The notes under the pieces are model-generated. The model did not search any database. It was not told the origin of the DNA and was given only the letters and a program-made list of their open reading frames with translations. Shown one piece after another: positions 8,806 to 17,957 of a stretch of 64,000 nt of DNA. The stretch spans positions 1-64,000 of the forward strand of contig JALHPF010000031.1 in assembly GCA_022842595.1 (NCBI GenBank), in the 5' to 3' direction. The position numbers and the translations under genes are program-made. Numbering within the stretch: the stretch's first letter is position 1; each line of letters starts with the position of its first letter. The DNA comes from Rubrivivax sp. (GTDB lineage Bacteria; Pseudomonadota; Gammaproteobacteria; Burkholderiales; Burkholderiaceae_C).

Positions 8806-9883
8806 CGCGTCGCGCCAGGGCCAGGAACTCGGCCGACTGCATCTCGTGCAGGCGCGAGATGGTGCGCGGGAACTCATGCGCCAGCGGCCCGTCGGTGTAC
8901 AGCTGCTCGGGTGGCACCGCCGCCGAGATGATGAGCTTCACGCGCCGGTCGTACAGCACGTCGACCAGCCAGGTGAAGCGTCGCGCCTCGCTGGCCAGCC
9001 GCGGCGGCATCTGCGGCACATGGCTGAGCAGCACGGTATGGAAACGTGAAGCGATCTCGAGGTAGTCGTTCTGCGACCGCGGCCCGCCGCACAAGGTGCG
9101 GAAATCGAACCACACCACACCCCCGGCGCGGCGCACCGCGCGCAGGCTGCGGTGTTCGATCTGCATCACCGGTTCTTCGTCGCGCGCCTCGGCCAGGCCG
9201 TTGAAGGCGGCTTCCAGCTTCGCTTCGGCCTCAGGGCCCAGCGGGCAGTGGTACATCGACACCTGCTGCAGCGTGCGCTGTCGGTAGTCGGTGCCGGCGT
9301 CGACGTTGATCACCTCCAGCTGCGACTTCAGCAGTTCGATGGCCGGCAGGATGCGGTCGCGATGCAGGCCGTTCGGGTACAGCCCGTCAGGGTGGAAGTT
9401 GCTGGTCGTGACGATGCTCACGCGATTGGCGAACAGCGCCTGCAGCAGGCGGTGCAGGATCATCGCGTCGGTGACGTCAGCGACGTGGAATTCGTCGAAG
9501 CAGATCAACCTGAAACGCCGCGCGATACGGCGGCCCAGTTCGTCCAGTGGGTCGGCCGTGCCCTTCAGGTCCTGCAGTTCCCGGTGAACCTCGCGCATGA
9601 ACTCGTGGAAGTGCAGCCGCGTCTTGCGCTGCAGCGGCACGGCCTGGAAGAAGCAGTCCATCAGGAAGCTCTTGCCCCGCCCGACCCCGCCGTACATGTA
9701 GACGCCGCGCGGGATGGGCGGGCGGCGCAGCAGCTTGGTGATGGCGTTGCTGCGCCGGGCCTTGTAGTCGGCCCACTCGGTCTCGCAGCGCTCGAGCGCG
9801 TCGATCGCGCGCAGCTGCGCTTCGTCGGCCTGGTATCCGCGCTCAGCCAGCGTGGCTGCGTAGAGCTGCCGGACCGAGGCCAC
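8783..9883 (-). CDS. zapE: Cell division protein ZapE (AFG1-like ATPase)
   Basis: AFG1/LACE1-type P-loop ATPase. In E. coli ZapE associates with the Z-ring during constriction, while mitochondrial AFG1 relatives act in protein quality control. The 366-residue protein has Walker A GGVGRGKS (about 65-72), an HFHEFM motif, Walker B LICFDEFHVAD, the sensor region TTSNFHPDGLYPNGL and a C-terminal FTWLVDVLYD segment, all typical. It starts 5 bp downstream of the lpdA stop, which links it to the 2-oxoglutarate dehydrogenase operon. That linkage recurs in betaproteobacteria but has no obvious functional explanation. Confidence 0.92.
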   Translation of the reverse strand: MASVRQLYAATLAERGYQADEAQLRAIDALERCETEWADYKARRSNAITKLLRRPPIPRGVYMYGGVGRGKSFLMDCFFQAVPLQRKTRLHFHEFMREVHRELQDLKGTADPLDELGRRIARRFRLICFDEFHVADVTDAMILHRLLQALFANRVSIVTTSNFHPDGLYPNGLHRDRILPAIELLKSQLEVINVDAGTDYRQRTLQQVSMYHCPLGPEAEAKLEAAFNGLAEARDEEPVMQIEHRSLRAVRRAGGVVWFDFRTLCGGPRSQNDYLEIASRFHTVLLSHVPQMPPRLASEARRFTWLVDVLYDRRVKLIISAAVPPEQLYTDGPLAHEFPRTISRLHEMQSAEFLALARRDVDTSLT

Positions 9884-9888
9884 GGACG

Positions 9889-11307
9889 TCAGAAGTTCAG
9901 CGTGCGCTTGTCGACGGCCAGGGCTGCTTCCTTGGTCGCTTCGCTCAGGCTAGGGTGGGCATGGCAGATGCGCGCGATATCTTCGGCGCTGGCCTTGAAC
10001 TCCATCGCCACCACGGCCTCGGCGATCAGCTCGCTGGCCATCGGGCCGACGATGTGCACGCCCAGGATCTCGTCGCTCACCGCGTCGGCCAGGAACTTGA
10101 CCATGCCCGTGGTGTCGCCTAAAGCGCGCGCCCGGCCGTTGGCCATGAACGGGAAGGTGCCGGCCTTGTAGGCGCGGCCGGCTGCCTTCAGCTGCTGCTC
10201 GTTCTGGCCGACCCAGGCAATTTCGGGGCTGGTGTAGATCACCCACGGCACGGTGTTGAAGTTCACATGCCCGTGCTGGCCGGCGATGCGCTCGGCCACG
10301 GCCACGCCTTCTTCTTCGGCCTTGTGCGCGAGCATCGGGCCGCGCACCACGTCGCCCACCGCCCACACGCCCTTCAGGTTGGTGCGGCAGTCTTCGTCGA
10401 CGACGATGGCGCCGCGCTCGTCGAGCTTCAGGCCCACGGCCTCACCGTTGAGGCCGGTGGTGTTCGGCACGCGGCCGATGCTGACGATGAGCTTGTCGAC
10501 TTCCAGCAACTGCTCGGCGCCCTTGGCGTCGGTGTAGGCCACCGTCACGCCCTTTTTCAGGTTCTTGATCTCGCCGACCTTCACGCCGAGCTCGATCTTC
10601 AGGCCCTGCTTGACGAAGGCCTTGTGTGCTTCCTTGGCGATCTGCTCGTCGACCGCGCCCAGGAAGGTGGGCAGGCCTTCGAGCACGGTCACCTCGGCCC
10701 CCAGGCGGCGCCAGACCGAGCCCATCTCCAGGCCGATGACACCGGCGCCGATCAGACCCAGCTTCTTCGGCACGGCGGGGATGCGCAGCGCGCCATCGTT
10801 GCTGAGGATCTTCTCCTCGTCGAAGGGCGTGTCGGCCAGGGCGCGCGGGCTCGAGCCAGTGGCCACGATGACCTGCTTGCCGAGCAGGCGCTCTTCACCC
10901 ACTGCGATCTCGTAGCCACCGTCCACGGCGGCCACGAAGGAACCGCGGCCATGGAAGAACGTGACCTTGTTCTTCTTGAACAGGTACAGGATGCCGTCGT
11001 TGTTCTGCTTGACGACGGTGTCCTTGCGTCCGAGCATCTTCTTGACATCGATGCTCAGGTTGGTGAGGCCGATGCCGTGGTCGGCAAAGCTGTGGCCCGC
11101 ATGTTCGAAGTGCTCGCTGCTCTGCAGCAGCGCCTTGCTCGGGATGCAGCCGATGTTCGTGCAGGTGCCACCCAGGGCCGGGCCGCCCTTGTCGTTCTTC
11201 CACTCGTCGATGCAGGCGGTGTTGAAGCCCAGCTGCGCCGCGCGGATGGCCGCGATGTAGCCCCCAGGGCCGCCACCGATGACGACGACGTCGAAAGTCT
11301 TTGCCAT
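9889..11307 (-). CDS. lpdA: Dihydrolipoyl dehydrogenase (E3)
   Basis: FAD enzyme that reoxidises dihydrolipoamide with NAD+, here presumably as E3 of the 2-oxoglutarate dehydrogenase complex. The 472-residue protein has the FAD-binding GGGPGGYIAA (about 11-20), the redox disulfide C49/C54 in GGTCTNIGC, the NAD-binding GAGVIGLEMGSVW region and the C-terminal HAHPSLSEA with the catalytic His. Length is normal for the family. It follows odhB by 13 bp and precedes zapE by 5 bp. The placement directly after E1 and E2 supports a dedicated E3 rather than one shared with pyruvate dehydrogenase. Confidence 0.96.
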   Translation of the reverse strand: MAKTFDVVVIGGGPGGYIAAIRAAQLGFNTACIDEWKNDKGGPALGGTCTNIGCIPSKALLQSSEHFEHAGHSFADHGIGLTNLSIDVKKMLGRKDTVVKQNNDGILYLFKKNKVTFFHGRGSFVAAVDGGYEIAVGEERLLGKQVIVATGSSPRALADTPFDEEKILSNDGALRIPAVPKKLGLIGAGVIGLEMGSVWRRLGAEVTVLEGLPTFLGAVDEQIAKEAHKAFVKQGLKIELGVKVGEIKNLKKGVTVAYTDAKGAEQLLEVDKLIVSIGRVPNTTGLNGEAVGLKLDERGAIVVDEDCRTNLKGVWAVGDVVRGPMLAHKAEEEGVAVAERIAGQHGHVNFNTVPWVIYTSPEIAWVGQNEQQLKAAGRAYKAGTFPFMANGRARALGDTTGMVKFLADAVSDEILGVHIVGPMASELIAEAVVAMEFKASAEDIARICHAHPSLSEATKEAALAVDKRTLNF

Positions 11308-11320
11308 GGTCTATGCCGCC

Positions 11321-12628
11321 TCAGATGTCGAAAAGGAGGCGGGCGGGATCTTCCAGCGCATCCTTCATGGTGACCAGCCCCAGCACGGCTTCGCGGCCGT
11401 CGATGATGCGGTGGTCGTAGCTCATCGCCAGGTAGTTCATCGGCCGCACCACGACCTGGCCGTTTTCGACCACGGCGCGGTCCTTGGTGGCGTGGACGCC
11501 CAGGATGGCGCTCTGCGGCGGGTTGATGATGGGCGTGCTGAGCATGCTGCCGAAGGTGCCGCCGTTGCTGATGCTGAACGTGCCACCGGTCAGGTCGTCC
11601 ATGCTCAGCTTGCCGTCACGGGCCTTGGTGCCGAACTCGGCGATCTTCTTCTCGATGTCGGCGAAGCTCATCTGGTCGGCGTTGCGAAGGATCGGCACCA
11701 CCAGGCCACGCGGGCTGCCGACAGCGATGCCGATGTCGAAGTAGCCGTGGTAGACGATGTCGTTGCCGTCGACGCTGGCATTGATGACCGGGAACTTCTT
11801 CAGCGCCGCCACCGCGGCCTTCACGAAGAAGCTCATGAAGCCGAGCTTGACGCCATGCTCCTTCTCGAACTTCTCCTGGAAACGCTTGCGCATTTCCATC
11901 AGCGGGGCCATGTTGACCTCGTTGAAGGTGGTCAGGATGGCGTTCTGGCTCTGGCTTTGCAGCAGCCGTTCGGCCACCCGCGCACGCAGGCGCGACATCG
12001 GCACACGTTGCTCCGGGCGGTCGCCCAGGGCGGCCAGACCGGGCATCGGCGGGGCGCTGACGACCGGCAGGCTCTTGGTGGTTGCGGCGGGTGCGGCCGC
12101 AGCCACCGGTGCAGCTGACGGGGCCGGTGCAGGTGCCGCCTTGGGCGCAGCCAGGTTGGCCAGAACGTCGCCCTTGGTGACGCGGCCATCCTTGCCGGTG
12201 CCGGTGACGCTGCCCGCAGCCAGGCTGTTGTCGGCCATCAGCTTGGCGGCCGCGGGCATCGCGACATTGCTCTTGCTGCCTGCTGCAGGTGCGTCAGGCA
12301 AGGCCGCCGGCACTGGCGGCGTGACGGGTACCGGCACCGGGGTCTCGGCCACGGCGCGCACTTCCATCGGGCTGACGGCGGCATTGCCTTCGGTATCGAT
12401 GCGGGCGATGACTTCCTCGGCCACGCAGCTTTCGCCGTCCTGCTTCACCAGCTGGGCCATCACACCCGCGGCCGGCGAAGGCACTTCGAGCACGACCTTG
12501 TCGGTCTCGATCTCGATCAGGATCTCGTCCATCGCCACGGCTTCACCGGGCTTCTTCTTCCACTGCAGCATGGTGGCCTCGGCCACCGATTCCGACAACT
12601 GCGGAACCTTCACGTCAACGATTGCCAT
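11321..12628 (-). CDS. odhB: 2-oxoglutarate dehydrogenase E2, dihydrolipoyl succinyltransferase
   Basis: E2 core of the TCA-cycle 2-oxoglutarate dehydrogenase complex; it transfers the succinyl group to CoA. The 435 residues hold an N-terminal lipoyl domain with the lipoylated Lys at position 44 (IETDKVVLE), a Pro/Ala-rich hinge and a peripheral subunit-binding domain (about 115-150, with GKDGRVTKGDV). After a second hinge comes the catalytic domain ending with MSYDHRIIDGR, which contains the active-site His and Asp. There is a single lipoyl domain, as expected. It lies 113 bp downstream of odhA (separated by a strong hairpin) and 13 bp upstream of lpdA. Confidence 0.95.
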   Translation of the reverse strand: MAIVDVKVPQLSESVAEATMLQWKKKPGEAVAMDEILIEIETDKVVLEVPSPAAGVMAQLVKQDGESCVAEEVIARIDTEGNAAVSPMEVRAVAETPVPVPVTPPVPAALPDAPAAGSKSNVAMPAAAKLMADNSLAAGSVTGTGKDGRVTKGDVLANLAAPKAAPAPAPSAAPVAAAAPAATTKSLPVVSAPPMPGLAALGDRPEQRVPMSRLRARVAERLLQSQSQNAILTTFNEVNMAPLMEMRKRFQEKFEKEHGVKLGFMSFFVKAAVAALKKFPVINASVDGNDIVYHGYFDIGIAVGSPRGLVVPILRNADQMSFADIEKKIAEFGTKARDGKLSMDDLTGGTFSISNGGTFGSMLSTPIINPPQSAILGVHATKDRAVVENGQVVVRPMNYLAMSYDHRIIDGREAVLGLVTMKDALEDPARLLFDI

Positions 12629-12692
12629 GTCTATCTCGGTTTGTTGTGTAGATATCCCAAGCAGACGCCGCGGAACCGGCTCTGCCGGGCCG

Positions 12693-12724
12693 CTGGCGGC
12701 GCCCCTGGAGGGGAGCGCCGCCAG
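12693..12724 (-). repeat. Strong GC-rich hairpin between odhA and odhB
   Basis: A 10-base arm CTGGCGGCGC (12693-12702) pairs perfectly with 12715-12724. Three further C:G pairs close a TGGA loop, leaving a two-base bulge on one side. It lies in the 113 bp after the odhA stop and before the odhB start, inside what should be one transcript. No T-run follows, so it is not a normal rho-independent terminator. It could set the E1/E2 ratio by processing or stabilising the upstream mRNA, or be a copy of a dispersed palindromic repeat. Confidence 0.7.
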
Positions 12725-12741
12725 GCGCTACGGGGTGGTCG

Positions 12742-15600
12742 TCATTTCGTCAGGACGAAGCCCTTGAGCTTGCCGTAGGCCTGGTCGAGCAGCGCTTTCT
12801 GCTGCTCCTGGTGCAGGTGCGAATAGCCCACGGCCGGCGAGGCCGAAGCCGGGCGGCCGGCGTAACCCAGCTTCTGCCCTTCGAGCATGTTTTCGTGGAT
12901 GTAGTGCTGGATGAAGAACCACGCGCCCTGGTTCTGCGGCTCGTCCTGGCACCACACCACTTCGGTGGCGTTCGGGTACTTCTTGATCTCGGTGGCGAAG
13001 GCCTTGTGCGGGAACGGGTAGAGCTGGGCCACACGCAGCACGACGACGTCGTCGGCGCCCTTCTCGGCGCGCTTGCGAGCCAGGTCGTAGTAGACGCGGC
13101 CCGAGCAGCAGATCACGCGCTTGACCTTCGCAGCAACGATGCTGGCGTCGGTTTCAGGCACCACCGTGCGGAATTCGCCCTTGGTGAATTCGCTCAGGGG
13201 CGAAGCCGCGTCCTTGGCGCGCAGCAGGCTCTTCGGCGTGAAGATGATCAGCGGTTTGCGGAACTGCCGCACCATCTGCCGGCGCAGCAGGTGGAAGATC
13301 TGGCTGGCGCTGGCCGGCTGGCAGATCTGCATGTTGTTGTCGGCGGCCAGCTGCATGAAGCGCTCGAGCCGGGCGCTGCTGTGCTCGGGGCCCTGCCCTT
13401 CGTAGCCGTGCGGCAGCATCAGCGTCAGGCCGTTGGCACGGCCCCACTTCACTTCACCGCTGGCGATGAACTGGTCGATGACGACCTGCGCGCCGTTGGC
13501 GAAGTCGCCGAACTGGGCTTCCCAGATCGTCAGCGTGTTGGGTTCGGCGGCGGCATAGCCGTACTCGAAGCCCAGCACCGCTTCTTCCGACAGGATCGAG
13601 TCGATGACGGTGAACGGTGCCTGGCCTTCGGCGATGTTCTGCAGCGGCACATAGGTGCCGACGTCCCACTTCTCGCGGTCCTGGTCGTGCAAGACGGCAT
13701 GGCGGTGCACGAAGGTGCCGCGCCCGCAGTCTTCACCGCTCAGGCGCACGGCATAACCGCTGGCCACCAGTGAGGCATAGGCCAGCGATTCGCCCATGCC
13801 CCAGTCGACATTGATCTCGCCACGGCCCATAGCGGCACGGTCGGCCAGCACCTTTTCCACCAGCGGGTGCACCTTGAACTTCGGCGGCACCGTCGTCAGG
13901 CGTTCGGCCAGGCGGCGCACCTCGGCCAGGGGCAGCGCGGTGTCGGCGGCGTCGGTCCACTTCTTGCCCAGGAAGGGCGCCCAGTCGACGGCGTACTTGC
14001 TCTTGAAGTTGGTCAGCACCGGGTCGACGGTGTGGCGGCCGGCATCCATGGCGGCGCGGAAGGCCTTGGCCATGTCGTCCGGACCTTCGGCCGGAATCAC
14101 ACCCTGCGCCACCAGCTTGTCGCCGTACAGGCGGCGCGTGCCCGGATGCTGGGCGATGCGCTTGTACATCAGCGGCTGGGTCAACGAAGGCGTGTCCTGC
14201 TCGTTGTGGCCCAGCTTGCGGAAGCAGACGATGTCGACGACCACGTCCTTCTTGAACTGCTGGCGGTAGTCCATGGCCAGCTGGGTGCACAGCACCACGG
14301 CTTCGGGGTCGTCGGCGTTGACGTGCAACACCGGCGCCTCGATCATCTTCACGACGTCGCTGCAATACAGCGTGGACCGTGAATCGCGCGGGTCGCTGGT
14401 GGTGAAGCCGATCTGGTTGTTGATGACCAGGTGCACCGTGCCGCCGGTGAAGTAGCCGCGCGTCTGGGCCAGCGCCAGCGTCTCCATCACCACGCCCTGG
14501 CCGGCGAAGGCGGCGTCGCCGTGCACCAGCACGGGCAGCACCTGGCTGCCGGTCAGGTCGCCGCGGCGGTCCATGCGCGCCTTCACGCTGCCCTCGACCA
14601 CCGGGTTGACGATTTCGAGGTGGCTGGGGTTGAAGGCCAGGCTCAGGTGCACCGGGCCGCCGCGCGTGCTGATGTCGCTGGAGAAGCCCTGGTGGTACTT
14701 CACGTCACCCGACGGCAGGGCCTCGGGGGCGGTGTGGTCGAATTCGGCGAAGAGGTCGGCAGGCATCTTGCCCAGCGTGTTCACCAGCACGTTCAGACGG
14801 CCGCGGTGGGCCATGCCGATGACGATCTCCTGCACGCCGCGCTCGCCGGCGCGCTGCACCACTTCGTCCATGCTGACGATGAAGCTCTCGCCACCTTCCA
14901 GGCTGAAGCGCTTCTGGCCGACGTATTTGGTATGCAGGTAGCGTTCCAGGCCTTCGGCGGCGGTCAGGCGGTCGAGGATGTGCTTTTTCTCGGCCGCACT
15001 GAAGTTGGGCTTGCTGCGGATCGACTCCAGGCGTTCCTGCCACCAGCGCTTTTCCACCGGGTCGGTGCAGTGCATGAACTCGGCGCCGATGGTGCCGCTG
15101 TAGGTTTCACGCAGGGCCTGCACGATCTCGCGCAGGCTCATGTGTTCGGCCTTGGTGAAATAGGTGTTCACGGCCGAGAACGTGATGTCCATGTCGGACT
15201 CGCTCAGGTCGTAGAACGCCGGTTCCAGCTCGGGGATCTTCGGGCGCTCGGTGCGCTTGAGCGGGTCGAGGTCGGCCCAGCGTGAGCCGAGGAATCGGTA
15301 GGCCGCGATCAGGCTTTGCACGTGGACCTGCTTGCGCGCCACCGCGAGGTCGGCTTCGCTGGCCTTCAACGCAAAGGCATTGGCCTTGGCGCGCTGCGCG
15401 AAGCTTTCGACGACGGGGGCATGGGCCACGTCGCGGTTGTCGCTGCCGTCCACAGCCGGGACATGCTGCAGATTGTCGAAGTAGACGCGCCAGTTCTCTG
15501 GCACGCTGCCCGGGTTGAGCAGATAGGCTTCGTACAACTCTTCGACGTAGGGCGCATTGCCCCCGAACAGGTACGAGTTCGACCTGGATTGCTGCATCAT
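12742..15600 (-). CDS. odhA: 2-oxoglutarate dehydrogenase E1 component
   Basis: Thiamine-diphosphate enzyme that decarboxylates 2-oxoglutarate and transfers the succinyl group to lipoyl-E2 in the TCA cycle. The 952-residue protein begins MMQQSRSNSYLFGGNAPYVE. It carries GMAHRGRLNVLVNT, GDAAFAGQGVVMETL and INNQIGFTT motifs of the E1o ThDP domain, GHNEQDTPS, and the C-terminal LPHGYEGQGPEHSSARLERF. The start is the first of two tandem ATGs at 15600, about 10 bases after an AGAAGG ribosome-binding site. The open frame continues 277 codons upstream with no E1-like sequence. It is the first gene of the odhA-odhB-lpdA-zapE operon. Confidence 0.96.
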   Translation of the reverse strand: MMQQSRSNSYLFGGNAPYVEELYEAYLLNPGSVPENWRVYFDNLQHVPAVDGSDNRDVAHAPVVESFAQRAKANAFALKASEADLAVARKQVHVQSLIAAYRFLGSRWADLDPLKRTERPKIPELEPAFYDLSESDMDITFSAVNTYFTKAEHMSLREIVQALRETYSGTIGAEFMHCTDPVEKRWWQERLESIRSKPNFSAAEKKHILDRLTAAEGLERYLHTKYVGQKRFSLEGGESFIVSMDEVVQRAGERGVQEIVIGMAHRGRLNVLVNTLGKMPADLFAEFDHTAPEALPSGDVKYHQGFSSDISTRGGPVHLSLAFNPSHLEIVNPVVEGSVKARMDRRGDLTGSQVLPVLVHGDAAFAGQGVVMETLALAQTRGYFTGGTVHLVINNQIGFTTSDPRDSRSTLYCSDVVKMIEAPVLHVNADDPEAVVLCTQLAMDYRQQFKKDVVVDIVCFRKLGHNEQDTPSLTQPLMYKRIAQHPGTRRLYGDKLVAQGVIPAEGPDDMAKAFRAAMDAGRHTVDPVLTNFKSKYAVDWAPFLGKKWTDAADTALPLAEVRRLAERLTTVPPKFKVHPLVEKVLADRAAMGRGEINVDWGMGESLAYASLVASGYAVRLSGEDCGRGTFVHRHAVLHDQDREKWDVGTYVPLQNIAEGQAPFTVIDSILSEEAVLGFEYGYAAAEPNTLTIWEAQFGDFANGAQVVIDQFIASGEVKWGRANGLTLMLPHGYEGQGPEHSSARLERFMQLAADNNMQICQPASASQIFHLLRRQMVRQFRKPLIIFTPKSLLRAKDAASPLSEFTKGEFRTVVPETDASIVAAKVKRVICCSGRVYYDLARKRAEKGADDVVVLRVAQLYPFPHKAFATEIKKYPNATEVVWCQDEPQNQGAWFFIQHYIHENMLEGQKLGYAGRPASASPAVGYSHLHQEQQKALLDQAYGKLKGFVLTK

Positions 15601-15640
15601 CTGGCGCTCACCTTCTGCCCTGGTTTCCAGAGCATGGATG

Positions 15641-15652
15641 GGTTGATCAACC
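15641..15652. promoter_or_regulatory. Small palindrome in the odhA leader
   Basis: GGTTGATCAACC is a perfect 12-base palindrome 41 bp upstream of the odhA start, in the 254-bp gap shared with the divergent cysteine-cluster gene. Its position fits an operator or leader hairpin controlling the odh operon. No regulator gene is adjacent and I could not place a convincing promoter, so its role is a guess. Confidence 0.3.
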
Positions 15653-15854
15653 TTCCGCGGCCCCGGCTGCACCGGTTGGCGGACTAGCGACCCGCCTTGC
15701 TGTTGAGAGACTGCACCAGCAAGGGGACGGGAAGGAACTGTGGACTTGCGGGCGGAACTGTAGCACTCGGCTTCAACACTCACCGCGCCAATTGGACAGC
15801 GGCTTCCCTGCTGTTTCGCTGACAGCGGCCTGGCTGGCCGGGCAGACTGTGGCC

Positions 15855-16169
15855 GTGACGCCACGCCGCACCATCCTGATCCATGCTGCCGCACCCCCCA
15901 AGCCGCCAGCGGGCCAAGCCTGCAACGGCTGTGGTCTGTGCTGCGCCCACGAGCCCTGCCCGCTGGGCATGCTGCTGTCCGGAAGGCGCAGCGGCGCCTG
16001 CCAGGCACTGACCTGGGACGAGCAGCAGTCCCGCTACCTGTGCGGCGCGCTGGCCGAACCGCAGCGCTGGCTGCCCTGGCTGCCGCGCACCTGGGGCCAG
16101 CGGCTGGCCCGCCGCTGGATCGCCGCAGCCCAAGGCTGCGACGCCGAGCTTCAGGCCGAATCGGCCTGA
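15855..16169 (+). CDS. Cysteine-cluster protein (YkgJ/CxxCxxCC-like)
   Basis: Small protein of about 104 residues with a dense cysteine cluster, CNGCGLCCAHEPCP, plus two further Cys (GACQAL and YLCGAL). This pattern is like the Zn/Fe-chelating CxxCxxCC (YkgJ) group, which is thought to bind metal; biochemical function is unknown. The start is uncertain: GTG at 15855 places the protein just ahead of the HAAAPPKPP segment, while GTG at 15849 or ATG at 15792 would add up to 21 poorly structured residues. The C-terminal half is Trp/Arg-rich. It is divergent from odhA and separated from the next gene by about 110 bp, so it probably forms its own unit. Confidence 0.75.
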   Translation: MTPRRTILIHAAAPPKPPAGQACNGCGLCCAHEPCPLGMLLSGRRSGACQALTWDEQQSRYLCGALAEPQRWLPWLPRTWGQRLARRWIAAAQGCDAELQAESA

Positions 16170-16279
16170 CCCGACGCCGGCTGGCTCGCCGCGTGCTTTC
16201 CCGGCTGGCACCCGGGGCGGCAGGCCCTAGCATCGCGGGCTGTTGCCGACCCCAACTTTCTGTCCAAGAGGAGAACCCC

Positions 16280-17851
16280 ATGACTTTCAAAGTCCGCCTG
16301 GCACTGGGCCTGGTTGCCGCCGCCGCCATGGCCACCGCGCAGGCGCAGACGCTGCGCTGGGCCGCGCAGAACGACATCCTGACGATGGACCCGCATTCGC
16401 AGAACCATGCGACGACCAACACCATCCTCAATCACACCTACGAAGGCCTCACGCGCTACGGCGTGAACTACGAGATCGAACCCTCGCTGGCCACCAAGTG
16501 GACGTTTATCTCGCCCACACAGGTGCGCTTCGAATTGCGCAAGGGCGTGAAATTCCAGGACGGTTCGCCTTTCACCGCCGACGACGTGCTGTTCTCGTTC
16601 GAACGCATCCGCCAGCCCCAGGGCACGATGGGCATCTACGTGGCCGGTGTCAGCGACATCAAGAAGGTCGACAGCCATACCGTCGACCTCATCCTCGCCG
16701 GGCCGAACCCGATCCTGCTGCGCAACCTGGCGTACTTCTTCATCATGAGCAAGTCATGGGCGGAGAAGAACAACACCGTCAAGACCCAGGACTACAAGGC
16801 CAAGGAAGAGAACTTCGCTTCGCGCAACAGCATGGGCACCGGCAGCTACCGCGTGGTCGGCTGGCAACCTGAACAGAAGATCACCATGACGCTGAACACC
16901 GACTGGTGGGACAAGCCCATGGGCAACGTCAAGGAACTGGTCTACACGCCGATCAAGAGCGACCCCACCCGCGTAGCCGCGCTGCTGTCGGGCGACATCG
17001 ACCTGCTGACCGACATTCCCACGCAAGACGTTTCCCGGCTGCGCACCGACCCCAAGCTGAAGATCCTGGACGGCCCTGAGGTACGCACGATGTTCCTGGT
17101 GCTGGACAGCGGCAGCCCGGAGCTGAAGTACAGCAACGTCAAGGGCAAGAACCCGTTTGCCGACAAGCGCGTGCGCCAGGCGCTGAGCATGGTCATCGAC
17201 CGCGAGGCGATCAAGCGCAACACCATGCGCGGCCTGTCCATCCCGGCTGGCATCCTGGTGGCGCCGGGCGTGAACGGCCATGAGGCCGCCCTGGACGTGC
17301 CGCCGAAAGTGGACATCGATGGCGCCAAGAAGCTGCTGGCCGACGCCGGCTACCCCGACGGCTTCGAGTTCCGCCTGAACTGCCCGAACAACCGCTACGT
17401 CAACGATGAAGAGGTCTGCCAGGCCATCGTCGCGATGTGGGCGCGCATCGGCGTGAAGGCGCCGCTGATCGCAGAGAACTTCGCCACCTTCAGCCAGAAG
17501 TTCCAGAACTTCGATACCAGCGCCTACCTGCTGGGCTGGGGCGTGGCCACCTACGACGCGCAGTACACCATCCAGAGCATCGTGCGCACCCGCACCAGCG
17601 GGGCCGACGGCAACTTCAACTTCGGCCGCATCAGCGACCCCGTCGTCGACAAGCTGAGCGACGCCATGAAGGTAGAGGTCGACGTCGCCAAGCGCAACGC
17701 CATGCTGCGTGAGGCCCTGGTGCGCATCAAGGACGAGGTACTGGTGATTCCGCTGCACCACCAGATGCGCCCCTGGGCGATGAAGGCCAGCGTGACGACG
17801 CTGCACCGGTCCAACGACAACCCGCAGACCCGCTTTGCGACGGTGAAGTAG
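16280..17851 (+). CDS. ABC transporter periplasmic binding protein, peptide/opine/nickel family (SBP_bac_5)
   Basis: Family 5 solute-binding protein of DppA/OppA type. The 523-residue protein has a signal peptide (LGLVAAAAMATAQAQ, cleavage near residue 22). Family-typical stretches follow: DPHSQNHATTN, YEGLTRY, RFELRKGVKFQDGSPFTADDV with FSFERI, VRQALSMVIDRE and LLADAGYPDGF. The ATG at 16280 follows an AAGAGGAGA ribosome-binding site by 5 bases. No permease or ATPase gene is next to it, so it is an orphan binding protein that must use a transporter encoded elsewhere or act as a chemoreceptor ligand carrier. The substrate cannot be told from sequence; oligopeptides are the default guess. Confidence 0.88.
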   Translation: MTFKVRLALGLVAAAAMATAQAQTLRWAAQNDILTMDPHSQNHATTNTILNHTYEGLTRYGVNYEIEPSLATKWTFISPTQVRFELRKGVKFQDGSPFTADDVLFSFERIRQPQGTMGIYVAGVSDIKKVDSHTVDLILAGPNPILLRNLAYFFIMSKSWAEKNNTVKTQDYKAKEENFASRNSMGTGSYRVVGWQPEQKITMTLNTDWWDKPMGNVKELVYTPIKSDPTRVAALLSGDIDLLTDIPTQDVSRLRTDPKLKILDGPEVRTMFLVLDSGSPELKYSNVKGKNPFADKRVRQALSMVIDREAIKRNTMRGLSIPAGILVAPGVNGHEAALDVPPKVDIDGAKKLLADAGYPDGFEFRLNCPNNRYVNDEEVCQAIVAMWARIGVKAPLIAENFATFSQKFQNFDTSAYLLGWGVATYDAQYTIQSIVRTRTSGADGNFNFGRISDPVVDKLSDAMKVEVDVAKRNAMLREALVRIKDEVLVIPLHHQMRPWAMKASVTTLHRSNDNPQTRFATVK

Positions 17852-17957
17852 CCGGCTGACAACGGCACTGCATCCGGGCGGCCTCGTCCGGCGTAGATGA
17901 CAGGGCGCGGCGAGGGCCGCGGGAAGAACCCCCACATCACGTCAAGAGGTCGCCCCC

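Noticed and set aside
10267..11373. A 368-codon open frame on the plus strand
   Set aside because: It mirrors lpdA and has shadow-type composition with no recognisable motif.
15780..16211. A 143-codon minus-strand gene
   Set aside because: It is antisense to the cysteine-cluster protein, whose CxxCxxCC pattern is clearly on the plus strand.
15601..16431. A 277-codon in-frame upstream extension of odhA
   Set aside because: The extra residues are low-complexity Arg/Ala/Ser and overlap the divergent cysteine-cluster gene. The ATG at 15600 with a ribosome-binding site gives the family length.
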